Of a stretch of DNA of 64,000 nt, positions 15,459 to 24,651 are shown in pieces. Both the position numbers and the translations under genes were made by a program. Source of the DNA: JAAZKI01 sp012799905 (GTDB taxonomy: Bacteria > Verrucomicrobiota > Lentisphaeria > Oligosphaerales > Oligosphaeraceae); contig JBMNFR010000009.1 in NCBI GenBank assembly GCA_050949415.1, positions 248,001 through 312,000 of the forward strand, given 5' to 3'. The notes under the pieces were generated by a model, which ran no database searches, had not been told where the DNA came from, and saw nothing but the letters and a program-made list of their open reading frames with translations. Within the stretch, counting starts at the first letter, position 1; each line of letters starts with the position of its first letter.

Positions 15459-17873
15459 ATGAATGACCATACTCTGACAGTTCTGGAATTTGATCGACTT
15501 CTGGAACTGATTTGCCAACAGGCCCAAAGCGAACCCGGCATGGAAATTATCCGGAGTTTGCGGCCACGCCGCGAACTGACGGAAATCCAGGCGCGTCGCG
15601 GGCTCTACGACGACATGCTGGCTGTCCGCGAATGCGAGGTGGAACAGCCGGGCCTGCGCATCGAGGATTTGAGCGGCATCCTGCGCGAGGTAGCCCCGGA
15701 AGGCGCTGTCCTGGCCGGTCAGGATTTGCTCGTCATCCGCAGTTTCCTTGACACTGTAGCACAGGCAGCCGCTTTTGTCCAGCACCGCGAATGTGAGAAT
15801 TTCACGCATCTGCGCCGACTGGCCGCCCCCTTGGAAGTCTGCGCCGACCTGCGCACCGCCCTCCAACGCAGCCTTGATGTCGACGGCGCCATCCTGGATT
15901 CGGCCAGCGAACGCCTACGCGACCTGCGCCGACAAATCAGCCAGATGGAGCAACGCATCCAGCGTCGCCTTGACCAGATCATCCGCAGTAACGAAAACGA
16001 CAGCGCCCTCCAGGAAAAATTCGTCACTGTTCGCAATGGCCGCTACGTCGTCCCGGTCCGCCGGGACGCCCGCAACGCCCTGCCCGGGCTGGTGCACGAC
16101 CTGTCCAACAGTGGCCAGACCTTGTTTGTCGAGCCGACCGAGACCCTCGCCTGGGGCAATGACCTGGCGCGGCTGCGCCTGGAAGAGCGGGACGAAATCC
16201 GGCGCATCCTGGCCGCCCTCAGCGCCCAAGTGCGCCGGTATCTGGAGGCGCTGCGCACTGACCAACGCATTATTGCAGAGATGGATGCAGCCGCTGCCGT
16301 CGCCCGCTGGGCCATTCTCAACAGCTGCGTCCTGCCTGGATTCGGCGGCGAGCTCTGCCTGAAACAAGCCCGCCATCCACTGCTCCAGGCTCAGTTTCGC
16401 CAGGACGGCGAAGGTCGCACCGTCGTCCCCTTAGACCTGGAATTACCCCGACGCGCCCGCACTCTGGTCATCACCGGCTCCAACACCGGCGGCAAAACCG
16501 TCGCCTTGAAGACAATCGGCCTGCTCTGCCTGGCAGCGCAAAGCGGCCTGCCAGTGCCGGCTGCCGCTGAAAGCCTGTTCCCGGTCTATGATGCCATCTT
16601 GGCTGACATCGGCGACGAGCAGTCGCTCCAGGCCAATTTGAGCACTTTCTCCGCGCATATCAAGAACATCAGCGACATTCTGCGCGCCAGCGGCAAGGGG
16701 CGGGCCTTGGTCTTGCTGGATGAACTCGGCTCGGGCACTGACCCGCTCGAAGGCGGCGCCCTGGCCTGCGGCATCCTCACGGAACTGCACCGACGCAAGG
16801 CCACAGTGATTGCCACCACTCACCTGGGCGCGGTCAAGAACTTCGTCCACAACCATCCCGAGATGGTCAATGCCGCCGTCCGTTTCAACATCGACACCCT
16901 GGCGCCCGAATACACGCTTGACATCGGTCGCCCCGGCGCCAGCCACGCCCTGCTTATCGCTCGCAGAATCGGACTGCCTGACAGCGTCCTCCAGGCTGCC
17001 GAAGGCATGCTCTCCGGCGACCAAATCCGTCTGGAAGACATGCTCACTAAAATGGAAGCAGACCAACGCCGGATTTCATCGCATGCCGAAAAATTGGCTG
17101 ACACCGAGCAGGAGATGACGGCTAAGCGCGACGCCCTCCGCGAAGAACTGGACTCTCTGCGCAAAGAACGCAAAAAAATGCTCCATGAGGCCAGTCGGCA
17201 AGCGACCGGCATCGTCGAAAACACTCGCCGGGAAATGGAGAACCTGGTTCGTCAACTGCGAGAAAACGCCAAGCGCAGCCAAGCAGCCGCAGGTGCTGCT
17301 GACACCGAAGAAAAGGCAAGCCTGGACAAAATCCGCCAGTCCCTGGCTGACAAGGAACGCCGCCTGCAAGCTGGTCTGCGCAGGACAGCGCCCCGCAAAG
17401 CCCAGCCCCTCGCTGCCGCTGACCTGACCCCAGGCCGCAAGGTCTGGGTGGAAAAACTGCAAGCGCACGGCATCCTGGAAGGCTTGTATGACGATGGCGC
17501 CAAGGCGGCGCTGACCGTCAACGGCGTGGTCTTCACCGTCAAAACAGATGATTTGCAGCCTGCACGCGAGCCGCAAGACACGCCTGCGCCGACGGTTAAA
17601 GTCACCCTTCCCCGCGCCCTCGGCAACACCCCCAGCGAAATCAACCTGATTGGTCTGCGAGTGGAAGAAGCCGTCGAGCGCCTGGATTCATTTATCAATC
17701 AATCGGTTCTGGCTCGTCTGCCAGAGGTGCGGGTCGTGCATGGTTTTGGCACTGGACGGCTGCGCAATGGCATCCACGCCTGGCTCCGGCAGCAGAAACT
17801 GATCAAATCGTTTCGCCTTGGCAAGGACGGCACTGACCCCGGCGGCAGCGGCTGCACCATCGTCTTCCTCTGA
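15459..17873 (+). CDS. mutS2: Endonuclease MutS2
   Basis: 804 residues from the ATG at 15459 (a TTG six bases earlier is less likely). The MutS-type core ATPase has Walker A GSNTGGKT at 340-347 and Walker B ALVLLDELGSGTDP. A long coiled-coil linker follows (about 520-640), then a KOW-like segment and a C-terminal Smr domain (from about 725: INLIGLRVEEAVERLD, VRVVHGFGTGRLR). MutS2 acts on recombination intermediates and, in some bacteria, on collided ribosomes. Length and domain order are normal. No SD sequence precedes the ATG; the leader is pyrimidine-rich. Confidence 0.95.
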   Translation: MNDHTLTVLEFDRLLELICQQAQSEPGMEIIRSLRPRRELTEIQARRGLYDDMLAVRECEVEQPGLRIEDLSGILREVAPEGAVLAGQDLLVIRSFLDTVAQAAAFVQHRECENFTHLRRLAAPLEVCADLRTALQRSLDVDGAILDSASERLRDLRRQISQMEQRIQRRLDQIIRSNENDSALQEKFVTVRNGRYVVPVRRDARNALPGLVHDLSNSGQTLFVEPTETLAWGNDLARLRLEERDEIRRILAALSAQVRRYLEALRTDQRIIAEMDAAAAVARWAILNSCVLPGFGGELCLKQARHPLLQAQFRQDGEGRTVVPLDLELPRRARTLVITGSNTGGKTVALKTIGLLCLAAQSGLPVPAAAESLFPVYDAILADIGDEQSLQANLSTFSAHIKNISDILRASGKGRALVLLDELGSGTDPLEGGALACGILTELHRRKATVIATTHLGAVKNFVHNHPEMVNAAVRFNIDTLAPEYTLDIGRPGASHALLIARRIGLPDSVLQAAEGMLSGDQIRLEDMLTKMEADQRRISSHAEKLADTEQEMTAKRDALREELDSLRKERKKMLHEASRQATGIVENTRREMENLVRQLRENAKRSQAAAGAADTEEKASLDKIRQSLADKERRLQAGLRRTAPRKAQPLAAADLTPGRKVWVEKLQAHGILEGLYDDGAKAALTVNGVVFTVKTDDLQPAREPQDTPAPTVKVTLPRALGNTPSEINLIGLRVEEAVERLDSFINQSVLARLPEVRVVHGFGTGRLRNGIHAWLRQQKLIKSFRLGKDGTDPGGSGCTIVFL

Positions 17874-17966
17874 CCTGTCCGCAAAGGCGTAACCGTGCAG
17901 CGATTGATAATTAAGCCATAGAGCGCCGCCCCCTTTTGCCTTATCTCCAATACTCGTTACTTAAGA

Positions 17967-18600
17967 TTTTTTAACCACGAAATACACGAAAAGGCATAGG
18001 GTGGACTACCGTCCACAACCTATTTTTTAACCACGGATGGACACAGATGAACACTGATTTTTTATAGGGTTGTTGTCTTGACGAATGAGATTGTCAGCAG
18101 ACGTGCGGTCTGGCCTGCTGGTTTCTTTGGCTGTCCTGTCTGGCGACTCGGACAGGGTGGGGATTCAGGTAGCCTCCCGCTTGGCACGAATGACCTGAGA
18201 GCCACCCCAACCTCGTAGAGGTGGCACCATGAGTAACCCCAGGTGAAGCGGAGCGGAACCTGGGGGTGAAGTCCCCCCAAGCCTGAGCCGCGTAGAGGCG
18301 GCACTAGGAATAACCCCGGGTGAAGCGAAGCGGAACCCGGGGTGGAGTGAGTAACGGCTCGGCGATAAACTTTTCAGAAAATCTTTCCCAAAAAACAAGA
18401 AGTTGGCTGATAGTAGTACGAAAATTTTTTATAGGGTTGTTGCTTTGACGGATGGGATTGCAAGCGGAATTTCGGCCTGGTTTGTTGTTTCCTCCAATTG
18501 CCTGGCGTCCTTGGCGGTTGGTTCCTCGTTATTGAACCGCCAAGGCGCCAAGGCCGCCAAGGTCGGCTTTATGGAGTTGAATCGTCTTTGTGGTTACAAA
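17967..18600 (+). repeat. Repeat island: ACCACGAA segments and tail element copy 3
   Basis: In order: TTAACCACGAAATACACGAA, a GGTGGACTACCGTCCAC hairpin, ACCACGGATGGACACAGATG, then a TTTTTTATAGGGTTGTTG motif at about 18056 that recurs at about 18425. Between those two motifs lies the hairpin/tail element (18217-18421), here with two successive hairpins, CCCCAGGT/ACCTGGGG at 18237-18265 and ACCCCGGGT/ACCCGGGGT at 18312-18343. No open frame here looks coding. It fills the first half of the 1.26-kb gap between mutS2 and dxr. Confidence 0.75.
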
Positions 18601-18679
18601 GCGTTAAGTTAAGAGTACTGGCCTTATCTCATTCAGATTCCTGCAAGTCTACGGATTGCATCTGGAAGGCCATTCAAGT

Positions 18680-18860
18680 GATGGCAAGCATGATGCCTGC
18701 GTGCAGGTTAAATCATGCTCAAGCACAAAATGACATGATTCTTCTGAAAACCACTTGAAAAAGGGCGCGTTATGGCCTATTTTTCCTGCGGGCTTAGAAA
18801 TCAAACCCCACCCACCCATAGGGGGGCCACCCTCCCAAATTTTGGTCACGCGCGCGCAAG
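18680..18860 (+). repeat. 181-bp repeat, copy 1 (upstream of dxr)
   Basis: Nearly the same sequence occurs at 25542-25722. Both start near GGCAAGCATGATGCC, contain CTCAAGCACAAAATRA, TTGAAAAAGGGCG and CCTATTTTTCCTGCGGGC, and end in a C-rich CCCACCCACCCA / GGGGGGCCACCC stretch followed by CACGCGCGCG. Both copies lie on the plus strand 166-277 bases ahead of a plus-strand gene. Confidence 0.85.
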
Positions 18861-18870
18861 GGCGATTTAT

Positions 18871-19000
18871 GTGTCACCCTTACCGAGCCGCATGTTGATT
18901 TGCCCTTACCCCAGGGCTGCGCGTCCCCTGGCAGGGCCGCTTACCCTGGGCTTTTATGTTGCTGGCCCTTTCAGGCCGCCTGAACTGCGTGCGGCAGCCG
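18871..19000 (+). repeat. Hairpin cassette related to the 3.9-4.2 kb cassettes
   Basis: Begins TTTATGTGTCACCCTTACC, contains CCCAGGG...CCCTGGG arms around a long GC-rich loop and the TTTTATGTTGC that follows the left cassette at 3.98 kb. A single copy directly after the 181-bp repeat. The roughly 135 bases from here to dxr are pyrimidine-rich with nothing further recognised. Confidence 0.65.
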
Positions 19001-19137
19001 CCGTCCGCTAATGTCCACAGCTGTGGGGCAACAAATATTAATAGCTAACCGATTACACAAAGGCGCACCGATGCATTTATGCTTCAGGCCGAGCCTCCTT
19101 CACTCCCACCTCTCACCCGCCAAACTACCCTGACGTC

Positions 19138-20277
19138 ATGCAAAAACGACTGGTTATCCTCGGTTCCACTGGTTCCATCGGCACTAGCGCCATCCGCGTC
19201 ATCGAACACTCCGTTGACCGCTTTCAAGTAACCGGCCTGGCAGCCGGACGGCGCACCAACGCCCTGGCAGCGCAAGCCAGGGCTCTGCAGCCAGCCTGGG
19301 TATATGCCAGCGACGCCGACGGCCTGGCAGCAGCCGACCTGCCCCCCAAGTGCCGGACGTTGCGCGATGAGGCTGCGCTCTGCGAAGCCGTAAGCGCTGA
19401 TGACGTTGACATCGTCCTCTGCGCCATTGTCGGCACGGCCGGCCTGAAGCCGGTGCTGGCCGCCCTGGCCGCCGGCAAGGACATTGCTCTAGCCAGCAAA
19501 GAAATCCTAGTGATGGCAGGCGCCCTGGTGACGGCTGCCGCAGCAGCTTCCGGCAGCCACATTCTGCCGGTGGACAGCGAGCACTGCGCTATCTTCCAAT
19601 GCTTTGACGGCCACGACCGGGCGTCGGTCAGCCGAGTCATTCTCACGGCCAGCGGCGGGCCTTTCCGCCGTCTTCCCGCTGCCGACTTTGCCAAGGTCAC
19701 TGTCGCCCAGGCGCTTGCCCATCCGACCTGGAACATGGGTCGAAAAATCACCATCGACTCAGCGACCATGATGAACAAAGGCCTGGAAATGATTGAAGCA
19801 GGATGGCTGTTTGGCATGCCTTCCGACCAGGTCGACGTCGTCATCCACCCGCAGTCTATCATCCATTCGATGGTGGAATTCAAAGACGGCAGCGTCCTGG
19901 CGCAAATGGGCTATCCTGACATGGCCCTGCCCATCCAATATTGTCTGACCTATCCGGAACGCCTTCCCAGCCCAGTGCGCCGCCTTGACCTTACCGAGGC
20001 CCTCAGCCTTGACTTCGAACCGCCAGACGTACAACGCTTCCCAGCCCTGACCCTGGCTCGCCGCGCCATGCGCGAAGGTGACGCCATGGGGGCGGTGTTT
20101 AACGCTGCCAACGAAATCGCGGTGGAGCGCTTCTGCCGCGAAGACATCACTTTTGACCGCATCCCTGTCCTCGTGGACAACGTCATGCAACGCCTCAGCG
20201 GCCAAACCAGCGCAGAATCCCTGGACGACATTCTCGCTGCTGACGCTGAAGCCCGGCGGCTGGCCGAATCAACCTGA
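19138..20277 (+). CDS. dxr: 1-deoxy-D-xylulose 5-phosphate reductoisomerase
   Basis: 379 residues, the usual length. The NADPH loop GSTGSIG is at 9-15, the metal-binding VDSEH at 145-149, and the conserved TIDSATMMNKGLEMIEAGWLF further on. It catalyses the committed rearrangement/reduction of the MEP isoprenoid pathway in the cytoplasm. The ATG has no SD; the preceding 45 bases are strongly C/T-rich. The gene ends one base from the convergent gene on the other strand. It stands alone, without other MEP genes in the window. Confidence 0.96.
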   Translation: MQKRLVILGSTGSIGTSAIRVIEHSVDRFQVTGLAAGRRTNALAAQARALQPAWVYASDADGLAAADLPPKCRTLRDEAALCEAVSADDVDIVLCAIVGTAGLKPVLAALAAGKDIALASKEILVMAGALVTAAAAASGSHILPVDSEHCAIFQCFDGHDRASVSRVILTASGGPFRRLPAADFAKVTVAQALAHPTWNMGRKITIDSATMMNKGLEMIEAGWLFGMPSDQVDVVIHPQSIIHSMVEFKDGSVLAQMGYPDMALPIQYCLTYPERLPSPVRRLDLTEALSLDFEPPDVQRFPALTLARRAMREGDAMGAVFNAANEIAVERFCREDITFDRIPVLVDNVMQRLSGQTSAESLDDILAADAEARRLAEST

Positions 20278-20278
20278 T

Positions 20279-20935
20279 TCAACGAGTGGCCTTGGTTCTC
20301 ACCTTAAGCTGACCATCCTCAATGATGAGCGAGTCAAGCCGGCTCACCTGGTCCCCACCGAGCCGACGGGCGACTTTCTGGCCGAGGTCGCGCTCGTTAA
20401 GCTTGTTAATGATGTACTGCGGCACTGGCCGCTGGTTGGCGACGGCAGAAAGAATCTTGATCTGCATCTTGCCGTCTTGCACTGCCACCTGGAAGGTGAA
20501 ATCGCCATTCAGGTAGCGCCCCTGCATGCCCTCCACGCCGTCGAGGGGCAGGCTGAGAGTCGCCTTGACCGTGTCGCCGTCCAGGGCAACTGTCGCCCGG
20601 CGGCTGATTGTGCGCGTCTCCGGCGCCAAGGCCAACAGGGCGTTAAGGTCTTCCCCAGCCAAGACCGCTTCGGTTGCCCTGCCCTGCTCCATAGCCTGCC
20701 GAACCTGGGTATAGACCTTCTCCACCTGCCGCTTCTGCACAGCGGTGACCTCCACCGGCGCCATCTCCAAAGGCGCTGTCGCCGTCAGGGTCGACTTCAA
20801 ATGATTCGCATAAATATAAACGCCAAGAGCGACCAAGGCTGCCAGCAGCACCAAGCCGCCAAGTACGAAACCGATGATTATCAGCCGACGCATCAACTTT
20901 GGCGCTGACGGCTTTCCAGGCTTTGGCCTAACCAT
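20279..20935 (-). CDS. Membrane-anchored hypothetical protein
   Basis: 218 residues from the ATG at 20935. A basic N-terminus is followed by one hydrophobic helix (about 17-43, RLIIIGFVLGGLVLLAALVAL), giving an N-in anchor with an exported domain of about 175 residues. That domain alternates strands and helices (VLAGEDLNALLAL; NGDFTFQVAVQDGKMQIKIL; IIEDGQLKVRT) and resembles lipid-binding or AsmA-like beta folds, but no family is certain. It lies 104 bases downstream of the DUF1846 gene on the same strand. Confidence 0.65.
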   Translation of the reverse strand: MVRPKPGKPSAPKLMRRLIIIGFVLGGLVLLAALVALGVYIYANHLKSTLTATAPLEMAPVEVTAVQKRQVEKVYTQVRQAMEQGRATEAVLAGEDLNALLALAPETRTISRRATVALDGDTVKATLSLPLDGVEGMQGRYLNGDFTFQVAVQDGKMQIKILSAVANQRPVPQYIINKLNERDLGQKVARRLGGDQVSRLDSLIIEDGQLKVRTKATR

Positions 20936-21038
20936 GCGCAAATATCCTTATGGACACATAATGGAACCGAACTAACACCCTATTCCCGGCTTACTGCCTC
21001 TGTCATTTGCTGACGCCGATTTAGGGAGCGCCGCGCAT

Positions 21039-22544
21039 TCAGACAAAGAGGTTTTTAGACGGCACGACCGGGTCATACGTATAGGAGCACCCGAGGCGGC
21101 GCAGGCCGGCCTCATCGCCGGGGCTGGGAATATGCGTCAAATGCATGTCGCAATGCTGCAGCGCGTTAATGCAATCCAACGCCCGTTTTGCGTAGAGGTC
21201 ACGGTTAGCGCTGACCACTAGCGTGATCAATGTCTCGCTGACATCCAGGCCAGCGTGCCGCGCCGAACCGAGGCCGACCTTGAAATTAGCCACCGACTCC
21301 ATGATGTCTGGCAAGAGCAAATGCTGGCTGTCAGGGACTTGCGCCAAAATCTTGATGGCATTCAAAATCATGCTGGAGGCAGCATGCATCAAGGTGGAAT
21401 TTTTGCCGGTCACGATCTGGCCGTCATGCAATTTCAGTGCTGCTCCGCAATAGATGCCCTCGTTGCCCTTGCCCTTCGCCTCGCAGTCCTTAGCCGCCTG
21501 CCGGGCAGCCTGCACCACATCGCGCTTAGAGGGGTCAATTTTCGCCTTGCTGACAATCTCCTCCACCCGCATCATGGTCTCTTCGCTGCCGCGCCCCAGG
21601 TTGTAATCAGCCAGGCAATGGAAGTAGCGCCGGGCGATTTCCTGGGTGGCCGCCACCCGCACAGCCTTGTCGTCGATAATGCCAGCGGCTATGCAGTTGA
21701 CGCCCATGTCTGTCGGCGACTGGTATTTGCATTCCTTGCCGGTAATTCTGGACAGGACGGTTTTCAGCAAGGGGAAAGCCTGCAAGTCGCGATTGTAATT
21801 GACTGCCGGCAGACCGTACGCCTCATAATGGAATGAGTCCATGGCGTTGGCGTCACGCAGGTCTGCTGTCGCCGCCTCGTAAGCGATGTTGACCGGGTGT
21901 GACAACGGCAGGTTCCAGACTGGGAAGGTCTCGAATTTGGCATAATAAGCCTGGCCGTTGCGCTGGTATTCATGATAGATTTGAGACAAGCACGTACCCA
22001 TCTTGCCGCTGCTCGGGCCGGGTCCTGTGACCACGACCAGCGGCTGCGTCACCGGGATGAACGGATTGGCGCCAAAGCCGCGCTCGCTGACAACATAGTC
22101 GATGTTGTTCGGATAATCGCGGATGCCGTTATGCACAAACACGCTGGTGCCGTGTTTTTCCAGGCGCTGTTTAAAGGCCTCTGCCGACGGTTCGCCGCTG
22201 AAGCGCGTGATGACCACGGCCATCACGTCAACATGGCGCATGCGCAACTCGTCAATCAGGCGCAGCGAGTCGTTGTCATAGGTGATGCCTAAGTCACCGC
22301 GAATCTTCTTGCGCTCGATATCACCGGCATGGATGCACAAGATGATGTCGGCCTTCCGGCTCAACTGCTGCAAAAGCTGAAGTTTCACATTGGGATCAAA
22401 GCCAGGAAGAACGCGCGCCGCGTGATAATCGTCAATCAGCTTGCCGCCAAATTCAAGATACAGACGCCGGCCAGACTCATTAACCCGAGCCAAAATCGCG
22501 GCTTTCTGCTGTTCCAAATAACGCTCATTATCAAAAGCAGACAT
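21039..22544 (-). CDS. DUF1846 domain-containing protein
   Basis: 501 residues from the ATG at 22544, matching the usual 495-505 residue length of this family; a start 42 bases earlier would add an atypical extension. It covers the whole family, including the GFDPNVKLQLLQQL start, VVTGPGPSSGKMGTCLSQ nucleotide-like loop, SPTDMGVNCIAAGI, and 'GKNSTLMHAASSMILNAIK' near the C-terminus. Structures of family members show a Rossmann-like core, but the biochemical role is unknown. It is found mainly in anaerobic gut bacteria. Confidence 0.9.
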   Translation of the reverse strand: MSAFDNERYLEQQKAAILARVNESGRRLYLEFGGKLIDDYHAARVLPGFDPNVKLQLLQQLSRKADIILCIHAGDIERKKIRGDLGITYDNDSLRLIDELRMRHVDVMAVVITRFSGEPSAEAFKQRLEKHGTSVFVHNGIRDYPNNIDYVVSERGFGANPFIPVTQPLVVVTGPGPSSGKMGTCLSQIYHEYQRNGQAYYAKFETFPVWNLPLSHPVNIAYEAATADLRDANAMDSFHYEAYGLPAVNYNRDLQAFPLLKTVLSRITGKECKYQSPTDMGVNCIAAGIIDDKAVRVAATQEIARRYFHCLADYNLGRGSEETMMRVEEIVSKAKIDPSKRDVVQAARQAAKDCEAKGKGNEGIYCGAALKLHDGQIVTGKNSTLMHAASSMILNAIKILAQVPDSQHLLLPDIMESVANFKVGLGSARHAGLDVSETLITLVVSANRDLYAKRALDCINALQHCDMHLTHIPSPGDEAGLRRLGCSYTYDPVVPSKNLFV

Positions 22545-22726
22545 AAAAAATTCCAAATTAGAGAGGGACGGCAGCAGCGCGCGCAATGTGGGAATGACCC
22601 TGTCATGGATGACCGAGAATCAGCCGAGGCGTCGGTTGGCGCCGCTGAACACAATCGCCCTTTACAGTAATCTTTAGGCAGGGATTGTCAAACCGGAAAC
22701 AGACAGTTTCGCCTGGAAACTGGCAT

Positions 22727-23016
22727 CCATCGGTAATCGGTCACTCATTGATATTCGGAAATCTGATGAGCAGCGGTCTCAGGAAAGAGGCGAGGGGCGA
22801 GCGGCGAGCGGCGAGGGGCGAGCGGCGAGGGGCGAGCGGCGAGGGGCGAGCGGCGAGCGGCGAGGGGCGAGCGGCGAGAGTGAGTTTGGACTACACTGGC
22901 CGCCATGTCCACACCGTCCATATCTTTTGCGCCATAGGCGCTTAACCATGCTTAACCCCAGGCTTTAGCCTGGGGATAGGCATACCCCAAAAGTGGGCGC
23001 CTTGTAAAGGCGCTAC
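22727..23016 (+). repeat. Composite intergenic repeat, copy B, with 13-unit heptamer array
   Basis: Leader GGTAATCGGTCACTCATTGA, then 13 exact-period heptamers at 22787-22877 (mostly GGGGCGA and GCGGCGA), GAGTGAGTTTGGACTACAC, two GTCCACNNN-type units (22907-22924), and the triple-hairpin cassette ending at 23016. The last stem is GCGCCTT/AAGGCGC with loop GTA. Module order equals copy A at 15119-15384. About 180 bases before it and 50 after it show nothing recognisable. Confidence 0.87.
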
Positions 23017-23064
23017 AGAAAACTGAGCGATTACCATCCATTGTGCCGGATTGCGGTCGCCGAC

Positions 23065-24039
23065 CTAATCCTGCCAGCCGGGTGGCAGTTTGCGAAGAAT
23101 AGCCTCTATGATGCACGCTGGCGGTGTGTCTTCGGGATTGATTGGGATTTTTATGGCGTCGGGATGCTGGTGTTTGAACCACGTCAATTGCCGTCGTGCG
23201 TACTGAATCGTCCGATTGGCGATGACTTCGGTCAAGGCCGGCAGTCCGCCAGTCAGCCGCCCCTCCAGAAAATCAATCACATCGCGATATCCCAGGGCCT
23301 GCCGTGCGGTCGGAGTTGAGAGCAGCCCATTATCCCGCGCCTGCTTTGCTTCTTCCAGCCAGCCTTGCGCCAGCATCGCCGCAGTTCGGGCGCGGATGCG
23401 CTCCTTGAGCATGGCCAGTTGCGGCAACAGGCAGAACTGGGCAAAGTCGGGGTCAGATTCAAGTTGGCGTCGCTGCCGTTTCCAAGGCAGTTGGCCGGTC
23501 AGCTCCAAAACTTCGCAGGCACGCACCAGGCGACGCGGATTCAGCCGCACATCAGCCGGGACTTCTTCCGGAGCTGCGCTCCTCTGAAGACGCGCCAACA
23601 AAGCCTCGCGACCGCCAGGACGAGCCAACTCCTGCTCCAGCCGGGCAAACACCGGCGGCGACGTCGGCTGCAACTCAAAGCCGTAAATCAGCGCCCGAGC
23701 GTACAAGCCTGTCCCGCCGACGATGATCACTTTCCGGCCGCGGGCACGAATAGCTGCCGCCGCCGACCGCGCCAGGAGGGTGAAGCGATTGACGTCGTAC
23801 GGCTCGGAAATGTCCAGCTCGTCCACCAAATGATGCGGTATTCGCAGACGTTCAGCCTGGCTGACTTTGGCCGTGCCGATGTCCAGCCCGCGATATATCT
23901 GCATGGAATCGCAGGAAATGATCTCAGCCCCGAAACGCTCCGCCAACGTCAAGGCGACAGAGCTTTTCCAGGAACAAGTCGGCCCCAGGAGAACAAGCTG
24001 CGCCGGAGCGGACGACATGGTGACACTGTCTCGATTCAT
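23065..24039 (-). CDS. miaA: tRNA dimethylallyltransferase with altered P-loop
   Basis: 324 residues. Conserved family motifs follow the expected order: DSMQIYRGLDIGTAK, VGGTGLYARAL, ALGYRDVIDFLEG and the C-terminal RRQLTWFKH. MiaA prenylates A37 of tRNAs reading U-starting codons. The Walker A loop, usually GPTA(S/V)GK(S/T), reads GPTCSWKS at 19-26, with Trp in place of the invariant Gly; the codon is TGG. The start at 24039 overlaps the lspA stop as ATGA (an inner ATG at 24018 is possible), so the gene is co-translated with lspA and the dksA-like gene. Confidence 0.92.
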   Translation of the reverse strand: MNRDSVTMSSAPAQLVLLGPTCSWKSSVALTLAERFGAEIISCDSMQIYRGLDIGTAKVSQAERLRIPHHLVDELDISEPYDVNRFTLLARSAAAAIRARGRKVIIVGGTGLYARALIYGFELQPTSPPVFARLEQELARPGGREALLARLQRSAAPEEVPADVRLNPRRLVRACEVLELTGQLPWKRQRRQLESDPDFAQFCLLPQLAMLKERIRARTAAMLAQGWLEEAKQARDNGLLSTPTARQALGYRDVIDFLEGRLTGGLPALTEVIANRTIQYARRQLTWFKHQHPDAIKIPINPEDTPPACIIEAILRKLPPGWQD

Positions 24040-24551
24040 GCTTTCGAAGGCGTTTGCCGACGGGCGCCGATAAAACTCCACAAAACCAGCAGAGTCACGC
24101 CAACGCAAATCGCGCTATCAGCAATGTTAAAGGCGGGCCAATGCATGCCGCCCAGATGAAAATCAAGAAAATCAACGACGGAATGCCGCACCCAACGGTC
24201 AATCAAGTTGCCGGCAATGCCGCCTTGCACCGCCCCCAAAGCCATGGCGGCCAGACGGCTCCCTTCGTGCAACCGACGAAAAAAAATGACTATCGCGACA
24301 AAGGCCGCCAGCGACAAGACGCCCAAAAGCCACGTATGCTCAGCCAAGATGCCCCACGCTGCGCCGGGATTGCGGACATGCACCAAATTAAAAAAGCCGG
24401 GGATGACAGTGCGCACCGTCCCGACCGGCCAATGCGTCACCACCAGCCACTTGCTCGCCTGGTCAGCAACCAGCACCAACAGCGCCAACAGGCCGGGCCA
24501 GCCAAAAAAACGCAACCATGCGCTGTCCGATGACGACGCAGGCAATGGCAT
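24036..24551 (-). CDS. lspA: Lipoprotein signal peptidase (signal peptidase II)
   Basis: 171 residues from the ATG at 24551, preceded by AGGAAA; an ATG at 24662 overlapping the upstream gene would add 37 residues of low-complexity sequence. There are four membrane helices, with catalytic aspartates D118 in GNLIDR and D145 in FNIADSAI and the conserved NPGAAWGIL. It cleaves prolipoprotein signal peptides in the inner membrane. The gene is the middle of a compact dksA-like/lspA/miaA unit. Confidence 0.94.
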   Translation of the reverse strand: MPLPASSSDSAWLRFFGWPGLLALLVLVADQASKWLVVTHWPVGTVRTVIPGFFNLVHVRNPGAAWGILAEHTWLLGVLSLAAFVAIVIFFRRLHEGSRLAAMALGAVQGGIAGNLIDRWVRHSVVDFLDFHLGGMHWPAFNIADSAICVGVTLLVLWSFIGARRQTPSKA

Positions 24552-24651
24552 GTTTTCCTGGACGCCACGCACATCGTCAGCATGCGGTTCTGCCGAATCA
24601 GCTGCTGTCAACTGGCGCTCCCCTCTGTTCTGGCCTGCGGGGACATCGCCT

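Noticed and set aside
18403..18758. Two small open frames between mutS2 and dxr
   Set aside because: They run through repeat modules shared with other loci in different frames, and neither has a ribosome-binding site.
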